Source of the DNA: Larimichthys crocea
Taxonomy: Eukaryota > Chordata > Actinopteri > Sciaenidae
Direction: 5' to 3'
DNA: 64,000 nt
Assembly (NCBI RefSeq): GCF_000972845.2
Contig: NC_040017.1
Coordinates: 29,215,042-29,279,041 of the forward strand
Shown here: positions 53,487-63,760 of the stretch, piece after piece
Position numbering within the stretch: position 1 is the stretch's first letter
Layout: each line of letters opens with the position of its first letter
Made by a program: the position numbers and the translations under genes
Notes under the pieces: generated by a model
What the model saw: only the letters and a program-made list of their open reading frames with translations
Database searches by the model: none
What the model was told of the DNA's origin: nothing

Positions 53487-53701
53487 AACCACCTTGGTCA
53501 CCTGTGGTGTTAGTGGATCTCTTCCTTTACATGCTGACACAAACACTGTTGTGTGTATGTCTCCACGTTTCTAGAAGTAAAACAGGCTGAAAACAAACGA
53601 GTTGATGCATTTCTCTTTTTATTTCTCACACTCCACAGATACATTTAAATACTACAGGTCTGCTCACACTAAATAAAACAGGCTTAGTTGTTAAATAGAT
53701 G

Positions 53702-54637
53702 TTAATATGAATGTTTCACATTTGAAATCAGACTTTTACACGTGACACGGATTTTGGACAGATTCAGGCCGTACATTAGAGGGTTGAGGAGTGGCTGAAA
53801 TATGAAAAAGTGCAATGATAAAACAATTCGCAACATGTTGGGTAAACTGTTCACGTTTAACCTGCTCTGCACAATTTCAAAGCTAACACCAAGGGCAAAG
53901 TTGAGCAGAGAAGCGAGGTGAGGTGTGCAGGTACTGACAGCTTTCTGTCTGGTCTGTTTAGAACCAGAGAAACAGACTTTAAGGATCTTCATGTACGTGA
54001 CAAAGATAAAAATTAAAGGAACACAGAGTGTAGTAAAAAAGATAACGAGTCCACATATACTAATTATAGTTGTGTCAGAGCAGGCCAGTTTGACAATAGG
54101 GAAGTTATCACAGTACACTTTGTTAATGATGTTCCCACACAGTTGTAAAGATGATCTTAGTGATGTCAAAATCACATTTATCAGCATTGGGTATAACCAT
54201 GATAGAGCGATAAACTTGGCAATCTTATTAGATGTCATACGTGTGTTATATTGTAGAGGATAACAGATGGCAAGATATCTGTCATAGGACAAGATGGTTA
54301 AATTTAAAAGTTCTATGCTTCCAAAAGTGTGTAAACAGAAAATCTGCAGATAACAAAAAGGAGCAGAAACAGTGTGAATGTCAGAAAGTATCTGCTGCAT
54401 AAGGAACGGAAACAACCCTGTACTAACATACAGTTCATTTATAAACAGGCTGCACAGAAAGATGTACATAGGTTCATGTAAACTTCTGTTCATGCAGATA
54501 ACCACAATGAGGAAAAGATTAATAACAACAATAAAAATGTATAAAGACATAGTAATTATAAAATGTAAGTATTTGAACAGCCCAGTGTCAAAGTAAGCAC
54601 TGAGTGTGAAATATAAAACCTGTGTAGAGTTTATCAT
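53702..54637 (-). CDS. Olfactory receptor, teleost type, intact (311 codons)
   Basis: Intronless odorant GPCR. Seen: N-glycosylation site NST at residues 3-5; RSLHEPMYIFLCSLFINE at about 51-68; the conserved loop Cys near 95; ILSYDRYLAICYPLQY at about 115-130; KVYCDNFPIVKLAC near 173-186 in the second extracellular loop; KAVSTCTPHL before TM6; and PLLNPLMYGLNLSKIR in TM7. Length and motifs are normal and there are no internal stops. It belongs to a different receptor subfamily from the class I gene at 37794-38780. Four further broken copies or fragments occur in the window (40455-41393, 56402-57323, 61405-61545 flank only, 62350-63127), so this is the likely parent or the only accurately read copy. 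Confidence 0.94.
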   Translation of the reverse strand: MINSTQVLYFTLSAYFDTGLFKYLHFIITMSLYIFIVVINLFLIVVICMNRSLHEPMYIFLCSLFINELYVSTGLFPFLMQQILSDIHTVSAPFCYLQIFCLHTFGSIELLNLTILSYDRYLAICYPLQYNTRMTSNKIAKFIALSWLYPMLINVILTSLRSSLQLCGNIINKVYCDNFPIVKLACSDTTIISICGLVIFFTTLCVPLIFIFVTYMKILKVCFSGSKQTRQKAVSTCTPHLASLLNFALGVSFEIVQSRLNVNSLPNMLRIVLSLHFFIFQPLLNPLMYGLNLSKIRVTCKSLISNVKHSY

Positions 54638-55262
54638 GATCCTCTGTTTGGATTATCACAACTCTACTGAGGAGACACAACAAGAATTAGTGAATTGTCT
54701 TATAAATCTGTAAAAGTTTAACTGGCTTAAATTTACATTTTGACACAATGTGCAGCTCAAACATGAAATACACAAAAAAAGAAGTCAGAGTAGAAACACT
54801 GAACAGATTCATGATCATGGAGACGACAGTAAAATACAACCCTAAAGGCATCATGTCCTTTTCAAAGTGCAGACGATATTTAGGTGTGAAATAACAAACC
54901 TGTAGACGAGTGAGTCTGATCATTGACCTGCTGAGCTGCTGTAGTCATACTGTGACTCCCTCCTAACTGAGCTGAAACTTTGCAGAGACTTCTTTTAAGT
55001 TCACCCACAGCAGCAGAGTGACCTCGTGATGAAAGGTCACATTATGATACTCATGTTTAATTAATGTCAGCAGTATTTCACGAATATCTCCCTGGAGCAG
55101 TTGGACAATGTTGCTATGGCTGCTGTTATTCAGGAGTCGAACAATCATGGATAGGATGGATACCCACTGACCGGTAACCAGGGTGACAATGGAATTGACC
55201 TTTCACCGAGCCCCGCCCCAAAACAGCCATTGTCCAATCACACAACCTAGCAAAGGTTGTGT

Positions 55263-55311
55263 GAGGTTGAAAGGTTGAAACCCTGTGAAACTCTGTGAAA
55301 CCCTGTGAAAC
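55263..55311. repeat. 10-bp satellite GTGAAACCCT, short stretch before a gap
   Basis: About four units follow GGTTGAAAGGTTGAAACC and end at the 10-N gap 55312-55321. The same junction is seen at 57930-57960 next to the third receptor copy. Confidence 0.9.
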
Positions 55312-55321
55312 NNNNNNNNNN

Positions 55322-55850
55322 GTCTTTGTTTTGTTTTTCGTGTGTGTTTATTGTCTTTGTTTTGTTTGTTTTCTGTATGTTTATTGTCTTTGTTTTGTTT
55401 TTCGTGTGTGTTTGTCTTTGTTTTGTTTTTCGTGTGTGTTTATTGTCTTTGTTTTGTTTTTCGTGTGTGTTTATTGTCTTTGTTTTGTTTGTTTTCTGTG
55501 TGTTTGTTGTCTTTGTTTTGTTTTTCTTGTGTGTTTATTGTCTTTGTTTTGTTTTTCGTGTGTGTTTATTGTCTTTGTTTTGTTTGTTTTCTGTATGTTT
55601 ATTGTCTTTGTTTTGTTTTTCGTGTGTGTTTGTCTTTGTTTTGTTTTTCGTGTGTGTTTATTGTCTTTATTTTGTTTGTTTTCTGTGTGTTTGTTGTCTT
55701 TGTTTTGTTTGTTTTTTGTCTTTGTTTTTTTTTGTGTGTTTGTTGTCTTTGTTTTTTGCATGTTTTCTTTGTTTTGTTTGTTTTTTGCATGTTTTCTATG
55801 TTTTGTTTGTTTTTTGTGTGTTTTCTTAGTTTTATGTTTGCAGAAGGGAA
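55322..55850. repeat. Minisatellite, about 31-bp unit, seed GTCTTTGTTTTGTTTTTCGT
   Basis: About 17 clean units of GTCTTTGTTTTGTTTTTCG plus TGTGTGTTTATT, fading into TTTTTTGCATG variants. Open frames on both strands are by-products. Confidence 0.94.
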
Positions 55851-55924
55851 CAGGGAAAGATGTGTAGTATGTGTGTGTCTGTATGTGTGCGCTGCGAGTG
55901 TGTGCTGGCTGCCACATTATCCCC

Positions 55925-56050
55925 CTTCTCTCGGAGGTTGGCGATGTGCGACAACCTAGACAGGTAGTCTGCCACCGCGTTGGCCTTGCCTGCTCTGTGG
56001 CGGATGGTGAACCGGTACGGCTGAAGCAAGTGGTACCATCTAGGTACCAT
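55925..56050 (-). mobile_element. Ty3/gypsy-type RNase H tail fragment
   Basis: On the minus strand it reads WYHLLQPYRFTIRHRAG followed by KANAVADYLSRL, the conserved end of the RNase H domain of Ty3/gypsy (chromovirus-like) polyproteins. Only about 40 codons survive. It abuts the LINE fragment at 56050. Confidence 0.8.
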
Positions 56051-56194
56051 TAGTCAAAGTTACAGCATTAGTCAAAGTTACAGCATTAGTCAAAGTTACA
56101 AATGACCTCCTAATGGCATCAGACAAAGGACTCATCTCTGTACTTGTCCTGTTAGATCTTAGTGCTGCATTTGACACCATTGACCATCAAATTC
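56044..56194 (+). mobile_element. LINE reverse transcriptase, 5' piece
   Basis: Reads [13 protein letters not shown] and then [17 protein letters not shown], the RT palm motif A region of a teleost Rex1/L2-like non-LTR element. It begins with three copies of an 18-bp unit (GTCAAAGTTACAGCATTA) that keep the frame. Coding stops abruptly at 56194 and resumes at 59202. Confidence 0.85.
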
Positions 56195-56197
56195 TCC

Positions 56198-57945
56198 GTG
56201 GTCACCTTGGTGGGTGGATCTCTTCCTTACATGCTGACACAAACACTGTTGTGTGTATGTCTCCCACGTTCTCAGAAGTAAAACAGGCTGAAAACAACCG
56301 ATTGATGCATGCTCTTTTTATTTCTCACACTCAACAGATACATTTAAATATACAGCTCTGCTCACACTAAATAAAACAAGGCTTAGTGTTAAATAGATGT
56401 TGTAATATGAATGTGTTGCACATTTAATCAGACTTTTACACTGACACGGATTTGGGACAGATTCAGCCGTACATTAGAGGGTTGAGGAGTGGCTGAAATA
56501 TGAAAAGTGCAATGAAAAAATAAAACAATCGCAACATGTTGGGTAAACTGTTCACGTTTAACCTGCCTCTGCACAATTTCAAAGCTAACACAGGGCAAAG
56601 TTGAGCAAGAAGCGAGGTGGGTGGTGCAGTACTGACAGCTTTCTGTCTGGTCTGTTTAGAACCAAGAGAAACAGACTTTAAGGATCTTTTATATTACGTT
56701 ACAAAGATAAAAATTAAAGGAACACAGAGTGTAGTAAAAAAGATAACGAGTCCACATATACAATTAAGTTGTGTCAGAGGCAGGCCAGTTTGACAATAGG
56801 GAAGTTATCACAGTACACTTTGTTAATGATGTTGCCCACACAGCTGTAAAGATGATCTTAGTGATGTCAAAACACATTTACAGCATTGGGTATAACCATG
56901 ATAGAGCGAAAACTTGGCAATCTTTTAGATTAATACGTGTGTTAATTGTAGAGGATGACAGATGGCCAAGATATCTGTCATAGGACAAGATGTTTAAATT
57001 TAAAATTCTCGCTTCCACAAGTGTGTAACAGCATACTGCAGAAACAAAAGGAGCAGAAACAGTGGAAGTCAGAAAGTTCGCTGCATAAGGAACTGGAACA
57101 ACCCTGTAACTAACAACAGTTCATTCATAACAGGCTGCACAGAAAGATGTCACATAGGTTCTGTAAACTTCTGTTTCATGGCAGATAACCACAATGAGAA
57201 AAGATAATAATACAACAATAAAAATGTATAAAGACATAGTAATATAAAATGTAAGTATTTGAACAGCCCAGTGTCAAAGTACACTAAGTTGTGAAATATA
57301 AAACCTGTGTAGAGTTTAATCATGATCCTCTTGTTGGATATCACAACTCTACTGAGGAGACACAACAAGAATTAGTGAATTGCTTAAAATGTAAAAGTTT
57401 ACTGGCTTAAATTTACATTTTGACACAATGTCAGCCAACAAAATCACAAAAAAGAGTCAGAGAGAAACCTGAACAGATTCATGATCATGGAGAGACAGTA
57501 AAATACACCCTAAAGGCATCATGTCCTTTGTCAAGTGCAGACGATATTTAGGTGTGAAATAACAAACCTGTAGACGAGTGAGTCTGATCATTGACCTGTT
57601 GAGCTGCTGTAGCATACTGTGACTCCCTCCTAACTGAGCTGAAACTTTGGCAGAGACTTCTTTTAAGTTCACCACACAGCAGAGTGACCTCGTGATGAAA
57701 GTCACATTATGATACTCATGTTTAATTAATTATGTCAGCAGATTCACGAATATCTCCCTGGAGCAGTTGGACAATGTTGCTAGGGCTGCTGTTATTCAGG
57801 AGTCGAACAATCATGGATAGGATGGAACCCACTGACCGGTAACCAGGGTGACAATGGATGTGACCTTTCACCGAGCCCGCCCCAAAAAAGCCATTGTCCA
57901 ATCACACAACCTAGCAAAGGTTGGTGAGGTTGAAAGGTTTGAAAC
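56198..57945 (-). repeat. Third copy of the receptor module, inserted in the LINE
   Basis: Direct-orientation copy of 53500-55270, starting at the GGTCACCTTGGTG segment and ending in the CACCGAGCC/ATTGTCCAATCACACAACC flank before the 10-bp satellite. Its microsatellite is lost. Small indels occur every few tens of bases. Confidence 0.92.
56402..57323 (-). pseudogene. Olfactory receptor copy 3 (frameshifted)
   Basis: Full-length copy of the 53702-54637 receptor, with the start ATG complement at 57321-57323, but broken by more than ten one-base indels. Intact fragments correspond to the N-terminus, TM3 and TM7. Confidence 0.88.
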
Positions 57946-59170
57946 CCGTGAAACTCTGTGAAAACTCTGTTGAAACCCTGTGAAACTCTGTGAAACCCGT
58001 GAACTCGGTGAGACTCTGTGAAACCTGTGAAACCCTGGTGAAAACTCTGTGAGACTCTGTGAGACCTGTGAAACCTGTGAAACTCTGTGAAACCCTGTGA
58101 GACTCTGTGAAACCCTGTGACCCTGTGAAGACTCTGTGAAACTCTGTGAACCCTGTGAAACCCTGTGAAACCTGTGAAACCTGTGAAAACCCTGTGAGAC
58201 TCTGTGAACCTTGAAACCCTGTGAGACTCTGTGAAACCTGTGAAACCCTGTGAACCCGGTGAAACTCTGGGAAACCCGTGAAAACCGTGAAACTGTGAAA
58301 CCTCATGTGAAACTCTGTGAAACCCTGTGAAACCCTGTGAAACCCTGTGAAACTCTGTGAAACCCTGTGAAACCCTGTGAAACCCTGTGAAACCCCTGTG
58401 AAACCCTGTGAAACTTACCTGTGAAACCCTGTGAAACCTGTGAAAACTGACCTGTGGAAACCCTGTGAAAACCCTGTGAAACTCCTGTGAGACTCGGTGA
58501 GACTCTGTGAACCCCTGTGAACTCTGTGAAAACCCTGTGAGACTCTGTGAAACCCTGTGAAACCCTGTGAAACTCTGTGAAACTCTGTAAACCTTGAAAC
58601 CTGTGAAACCTCTGTGAAACCCTGTGAAACCCTGTGAAACCTGTGAAACTCTGTGAAACCCTGTGAAACCCTGTGAAACTCTGTGAAACTCTGTGAAACC
58701 CTGTGAAACCCTGTGAAACTCTGTGAAACTCTGTGAAACCCTGTGAGACTCTGTGAAACTCTGTGAAACTCTGTGAAACCCTGTGAAACTCTGTGAACTC
58801 TGTGAAACCCTGTGAAACGCGCTCTGAAAACCCTGTGAAACCCTGTGAAACCCCTGGTGAACTCTGTGAAACCCGGTGAAACGCTGTGAAACCTGTGTGA
58901 AACTCTGTGAAACTGCTGTGAAACCCTGTGAAACCCTGTGAGACTCTGTTGAAACCCTGTGAAAAGGAATTGATGAAACAATCTTTGAACGCTGTGAAAC
59001 TTCTGTGAAACCCTGTGAAACCCTGTGAGACTCTGTGAAACCCTGTGAAACTCTGTGAAACCCTGTGAGACTCTGTGAAACTCTGTGAAACCCTGTGAAA
59101 CCCTGTGAGACTCCGTGAACTGGTGAGACTCTGTAACCCTGTGAGACTCTGTGAAACTCCTGTGAAAACC
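57946..59170. repeat. 10-bp satellite CTGTGAAACC/CTGTGAAACT array
   Basis: About 1.2 kb of CTGTGAAACC, CTGTGAAACT and CTGTGAGACT units ending at the 30-N gap 59171-59200. Its opposite strand gives Phe/Thr/Gly/His-rich spurious frames. Confidence 0.95.
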
Positions 59171-59200
59171 NNNNNNNNNNNNNNNNNNNNNNNNNNNNNN

Positions 59201-61340
59201 TTTACAGAGACTGGAACATCAAACTGGCCAATCAAAGGAACCCCCGAAGACTGGATTTTAATCCGTATTTCTTAGATCGATCTTCAGTTTTTGGTTCACC
59301 TCAATGATGAATCGTCCATGCAGACCAAAGTTTGGTCATGAGTCCCACAAGGTTCTGTACGAGGACCACTTCTATTCAGTTTATATAGGCTTCCTTTAGG
59401 GAATTATTAGGAATCACTCTATCATTTGTTCATTGTTATGCTGACGACACCCAATTATATGTACTCGATCAAGCCGAATGAAACCAATCAGTTAAACTAA
59501 ACTCCAAACATGCCTTAAGGAATAAAAGTTTTGGATGACGACAATTTTCTGATGTTTAATTAGACAAAACCTGAAGTTCTGGAATTGGAGCCCAACACCT
59601 CAGAAACCTCTTTCTAGAGGACACTTAGTGACTTTAGATGGGATCACCCTGGCCTCCAGCTCCACTGTAAAAGAATTTGGAGTTGTAGTTTTGATCAGGG
59701 ATTTGGGTTACCTTTGTAACGTCACATAAGAACAAATTTCGAGGACTGCATTCGCCCCACTGACGTAACATCGCTAAAAGCAAACGCATTGTCTTCAGGC
59801 GGATGCAGAAAACTAGTCCACCTTTGTTACTTCAAGGACATGGACCTATTGGTAACTCTGTTGTTATCGGCCGGCTCCAATAAGTTCGCGAGGACGTTTG
59901 CAGTTTAATTCAGAATGCTGCTGCACGTGTTTCTGACAGAAACCAAGATCAGAGATCCCACGCTCCCATTCTGGCTTCCCTTGCATGGGCTCACTGTTAA
60001 ATCTATAAGAGAATTAAAAATTTCTTCTCCCCCTTACTTACAAAGCTCTTCATGGTCAGGCACCATCATATCAAAAAGAGCTCAGAGTTACCTACGAACT
60101 ACCCTCTAGAAACACTGGCTCCAGGACGCTGGGTTCCGTGTGGGGTTCCTTGTGGTTCCCTATAGTACTCCAAAAGTAAGATTGGGAGCCAGAGCATTTC
60201 AGCGTATCAGCTCCTCTTATGTGGAACAAACTACCATTCTGGGTTCAGGAGGCAGAAAACACGGTCACACCTTTAAGAGTAGACTGAAGACGTTTTTCCC
60301 GCTTTGATAGAGCTTTAGTTAGTGCTGGCTCAGGTCATCCTTAGTGATGCGGCCATAGGATTAGAACTGCAGGAGGACTCTGTCGGTCTGTCTGTCGGTC
60401 CTCCTGTCCTTTTCGGGTTAGTCCTAGTCAGTCACGGTAGTGGGTTGAAGATGCAGCACATCTCCTCTCCCTTTACGGAAAACTCTCTCTCCTCTCTCCT
60501 GTCTCCTCCGGTCCTCGGTCTCCTTCTCTCTACATCTGTAAACCTTCATGGCTCAATGAATCATGTCACTAACTAAACATTTCTTCCCTGGAGTGTTCTG
60601 TCTCTGGGCCTGTCGTCCAGCAGGTTTCTCGGGGATCGTGGCTGCGAGTGTGGTTCCGCATGGAACGTCCAACTACACATATGACTAAACTGTCATTATT
60701 GTGCCAAATCTGCTACTGTAATCATTTTTTAGCAGTCATGTGATTTCATGTCATTTTATCATTTATTGTAATATTCAATTGTCATTTTATCAGTCATTGT
60801 AAATTCATTGTCCATTTTAGCAGTCATGGAAATTCATTGTCATTGTTATCATCCAGTGTATACATTGTTCCATTTTATCATTCATTGTAAATTCAATTGT
60901 CATTTTATCAGTACTTGGAATTCTTGTGGTCCCAGTTCCATCATTCATTGTAATGCATGGTCATTTAAGCAGTCGGTAATTCAGTGTCATTTTATAATCT
61001 TCTTGTATACTTGTCAGTTTAATCATCATTTAATTCAGTGTCCTTTTATCATTCATTGTATTGTACAATATGTTTTGTGTTTGATTTGGTTCGTAAAACA
61101 CGTGACATCTATTGCACGTCTGTCCGCCTGGGAGAGGGATACTCCTCTGTGGCTCTTACTGAGGTTTCTTTTCCACCTTTTTTTTTGCCCTGTTGAAAGG
61201 TTTTTGTGGGCAAGTTTTGCCTCACGGGACCGAGGTCTAAGGACAGAGGGTGTCCACTCCCCTGTAACCAGATTGGAAAGCTCAGAGGAAAAGGACTTTG
61301 TGACTTTGACTGTACAAATAAATCTGAGCTGATCTGATTT
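59201..61340 (+). mobile_element. LINE (Rex1/L2-like), rest of RT, C-terminal domain and 3' UTR
   Basis: Continues the fragment that stops at 56194: LQRLEH at 59202, IKGTPEDW, HLNDESSMQTK, then HCYADDTQLY with the catalytic YADD near 59435-59465. The C-terminal LQNAAARV-like region lies near 59905-59930. The 3' UTR has the familiar teleost ending with TCCTCTGTGGCTCTTACTGA, AAAGGTTTTTGTGGG and GGACAGAGGGTGTCC, and it closes with TGTACAAATAAATCTGAGCTG repeats. Multiple frameshifts make it inactive. The exact family is unresolved. An irregular TCATTTTATCATTCATTGTA array fills 60730-61060. Confidence 0.85.
60730..61065. repeat. Irregular tandem repeat GTCATTTTATCATTCATTGT in LINE 3' UTR
   Basis: About ten noisy units of roughly 30 bp inside the LINE tail. 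Confidence 0.8.
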
Positions 61341-61404
61341 GTTTTAAACCAATGTGTCCCCCACGCATTAATGCTGCAATGTCATGTCACTAACCCAAGT
61401 AGTA

Positions 61405-61545
61405 ATCATAGTAGGTAGATGGTATGTCTCCAAGTTTTAAGAAACACACAACTTCACAGATTAATCTAAATACTAAAGGTCGGCTTACACTAATAAAAAA
61501 ACAGGCTAGGTTTTTATTAGATAACGGGTGAATAATGAATGTTTT
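61405..61545 (-). repeat. Short decayed fragment of the receptor-module flank
   Basis: Matches the 53555-53710 flank: GTATGTCTCCA, ACAGATTAATCTAAATACTA and an ACACTAATAAAA-type end leading to AATGTTTTGCACAT. The receptor coding part is absent. The 61546-62200 stretch after it holds nothing I recognise. Confidence 0.7.
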
Positions 61546-62199
61546 GCACATCATAGGTATGACGTCGCTCTCTGCATGAAGAATAAACTTTCTAGTATTA
61601 CGATCGCTCTTGGAGGACAGTGTGCGGTATCTGTGGACTTTGATACCTTTCCCCTTTCTGAGAATAAGGGGTTTTTGTGAGATGACCTTTGACAGCTTCT
61701 CCTCGTTGGTAATGAAACAGATGTGGGAAAGTAAGTTATGAAAACAATGATGGAAGTTGGTTCCTAAAGAACGTTTTTCAGAAGTTTATTCATGTTTTTG
61801 CCTGGAGTAGAGGAGCTAGCCCGGGAGAAGGGGGTACAACAGTTTGGATCAGCAAATTCGGCATGGAGATTTCAGAAAGGATCCGATCAGGAGGATGCAT
61901 CTTAACTTACTTGTTTCCGGTAATAAAGTCCGAATTATTCAAGTCAACATGATTGCGGCGCTTTTCTTTTCAAGCATCCATAGACGGGACTTCGGCAGCC
62001 ATGGAAAACACAATGCCAATACCATAGAGAGTTTTAACCTGTGATCTGTGCATTGAACTGGCCGCTCATGACAGAAATCTGAAGTTGTTTTGTCTCAACC
62101 TGCAGCAAGTTGCCTCTTTATTCTATGAGTTTTTTTTAGTTTATTTCAAGGCATGTGGGTCGGTTATGAAGAGTTTTTGGCTTGATCTTCAGCACGATC

Positions 62200-63127
62200 A
62201 TTGTAGACGCTATGTGTCTTTACAAAAGTAAATCAGACGAAAACAACCGATGAGTACATGCTTAATTTTTATCTTACTCACACTAAACAGATACTTTAAA
62301 TCAAACAGTATGCTTCACACTAAATAAACAAGGCTTTCAGTGTTGTAAATAGATGTTGGTAATATGAATGTTGCACTTGAAATCGAACTTTTACACGTGC
62401 ACAATCATTTGGACAGATCAGTTCAAGCGTACATTAGAGGGTTGAAAGGAGTGGCTGAATAAGAAGTGCATATGACAAAAAATGCTACATTTGGGTAACG
62501 TCATCGTTAACTCTCTGTTAACAATTTTCAAAGCTACCACACAGGGCAAAAGTTGAGCAGAAAGGCGGTGAGGTGTTGCAGGTACTGACGCTTTTTGTCT
62601 GTCTGTTTAGACCAGAGAACCAACTTAAATCTTAAATAGAGACAAAGATGAAATTAACCGGAACACAGTGTAGTAAAAAAGATCAACGAGTCCACATATC
62701 GTAATTATGTTGTTCAGAGCGGCCAGTTGACAATAGGAAATTTCACAGTACACTTGGTTAATGATGTTTCACCACACAGCTGTAAAGATGACTTAGTGAT
62801 TCAAAAATCACATTATCAGAAGGGTAGACCATAGAAGGCAAATGTGGCAATCTTATTAAGTGTCAACATGTGTTATAGTTGTAGAGGATAACAGATGGGC
62901 AAGATATCTGTCATAGACAACGAGCTAAATTAAAATTCTAGCTTCCAAAGTGTGAAACAGAAAATCTGCAGGAAACAAAAGGAACAGAACAGTGTGAATG
63001 TCAGAGAGAATCTGAATCAGAAGGAATGGAAACCACCTGTACTACCATACAGTTCATTCATAAACAGGCTGCACAGAAAGATGTACATAGGTTCATGTAA
63101 ACTTCTGTTCATGCAGTAACCACAATG
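62200..63127 (-). pseudogene. Olfactory receptor copy 4 with 3' flank, truncated
   Basis: Copy of about 53560-54520. The coding part (about 62350-63127) has many indels and lacks the N-terminal codons. Homology stops near 63127 within AACCACAATGAG, and the 10-bp satellite follows at 63148. Confidence 0.85.
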
Positions 63128-63147
63128 AGTAAACATTGTAAGAACAT

Positions 63148-63300
63148 AAACTGTGAGACTCTGTGAAACCCTGTGAAACCCTGTGAGACTCTGTGAAACT
63201 CTGTGAAACCCTGTGAGACTCTGTGAAACCCTGTGAAACCCTGTGAGACTCTGTGAGACTCTGTGAAACCCTGTGAGACTCTGTGAGACTCTGGTGGTGT
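63148..63300. repeat. 10-bp satellite CTGTGAAACC, third locus
   Basis: About 15 clean units directly after the truncated receptor copy. Confidence 0.94.
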
Positions 63301-63369
63301 AAACCGGACAGTAGATCCCCGAGAGCCTGACCAGAGGAGTGCGTACAAGGTTAGCTAATGCTAGCTATA

Positions 63370-63625
63370 TTAGCTGTTGTTGTGTTGGGTCTCCATGCTT
63401 GGAGCTCCCTAACCTTGGAATAACCCACGAGTGACCCGCCATCGGAGGGCCCCTGCCGGTCGGCCCAGCATCGGTGTTCGGGCAGGAGGCTCCTCTGGTC
63501 CCGCGGGTCCGAACCCTCCTGCGCTTCCTCCCCGTGCCCACAGCTCTGGTGGCGAGACCGAGACACCCCGTCTGCCCCAGCCGTCCCACGATGGAGCCCG
63601 TCGCCGGTTAGCGCGTCCGTGCACG
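63370..63625. other. GC-rich segment of unknown origin before the 18S-like fragment
   Basis: Clearly more GC-rich than anything nearby (CCCCTGCCGGTCGGCCCAGC and similar). It could be ribosomal external transcribed spacer, but I cannot confirm this and see no gene. Confidence 0.35.
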
Positions 63626-63627
63626 GC

Positions 63628-63760
63628 CTAAGTACACACGGCCGGTACAGTAAAATCAGTTCTGGTTCCTTTGAACGCTCCAACGTTACTTGGATAACTG
63701 TGGAAATTCTAGAGCTAATACATGCCAACGAGTGCTGACCTCCGGGGATGCGCGCATTAT
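63628..63760 (+). rRNA. 18S rRNA 5'-domain fragment (truncated, internal deletion)
   Basis: CTAAGTACACACGGCCGGTA, GGTTCCTTTGAACGCTCC, TACTTGGATAACTGTGG, ATTCTAGAGCTAATACATGC and GACCTCCGGGGATGCG match the highly conserved helix 5-9 region of eukaryotic 18S rRNA in order. About 20 nt expected after GTACAGT are missing, the first 40-odd nt of the gene are absent and the match ends near 63760. It is a pseudogene fragment, not a functional gene. The 63761-64000 stretch is unassigned. Confidence 0.88.

Larger units (their letters stand above)
48075..55098 (-). repeat. Right arm of the giant inverted duplication (clean copy)
   Basis: Carries, reading away from the centre, a TTAACA array, promoter-like segment, 30-bp minisatellite, polymerase B remnant, LTR-like element, GT microsatellite and an intact olfactory receptor. 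Each has its mirror image in the left arm. The reading frame of the receptor is open here, and unit repeats are almost exact. Confidence 0.93.

Noticed and set aside
55295..55959. Cys/Phe/Leu/Val-rich plus-strand frames that look like membrane proteins, and Lys/Thr/Asn-rich ones opposite
   Set aside because: All come from the GTCTTTGTTTTG minisatellite.
58303..59235. 310-codon Phe/Thr/Gly/His/Arg-rich frame on the minus strand
   Set aside because: Translation of the 10-bp GTGAAACCCT satellite, crossing an N gap.
61844..62044. 66-codon frame with a faint resemblance to a LINE C-terminal region
   Set aside because: The match is too weak to name and the surroundings are noisy.
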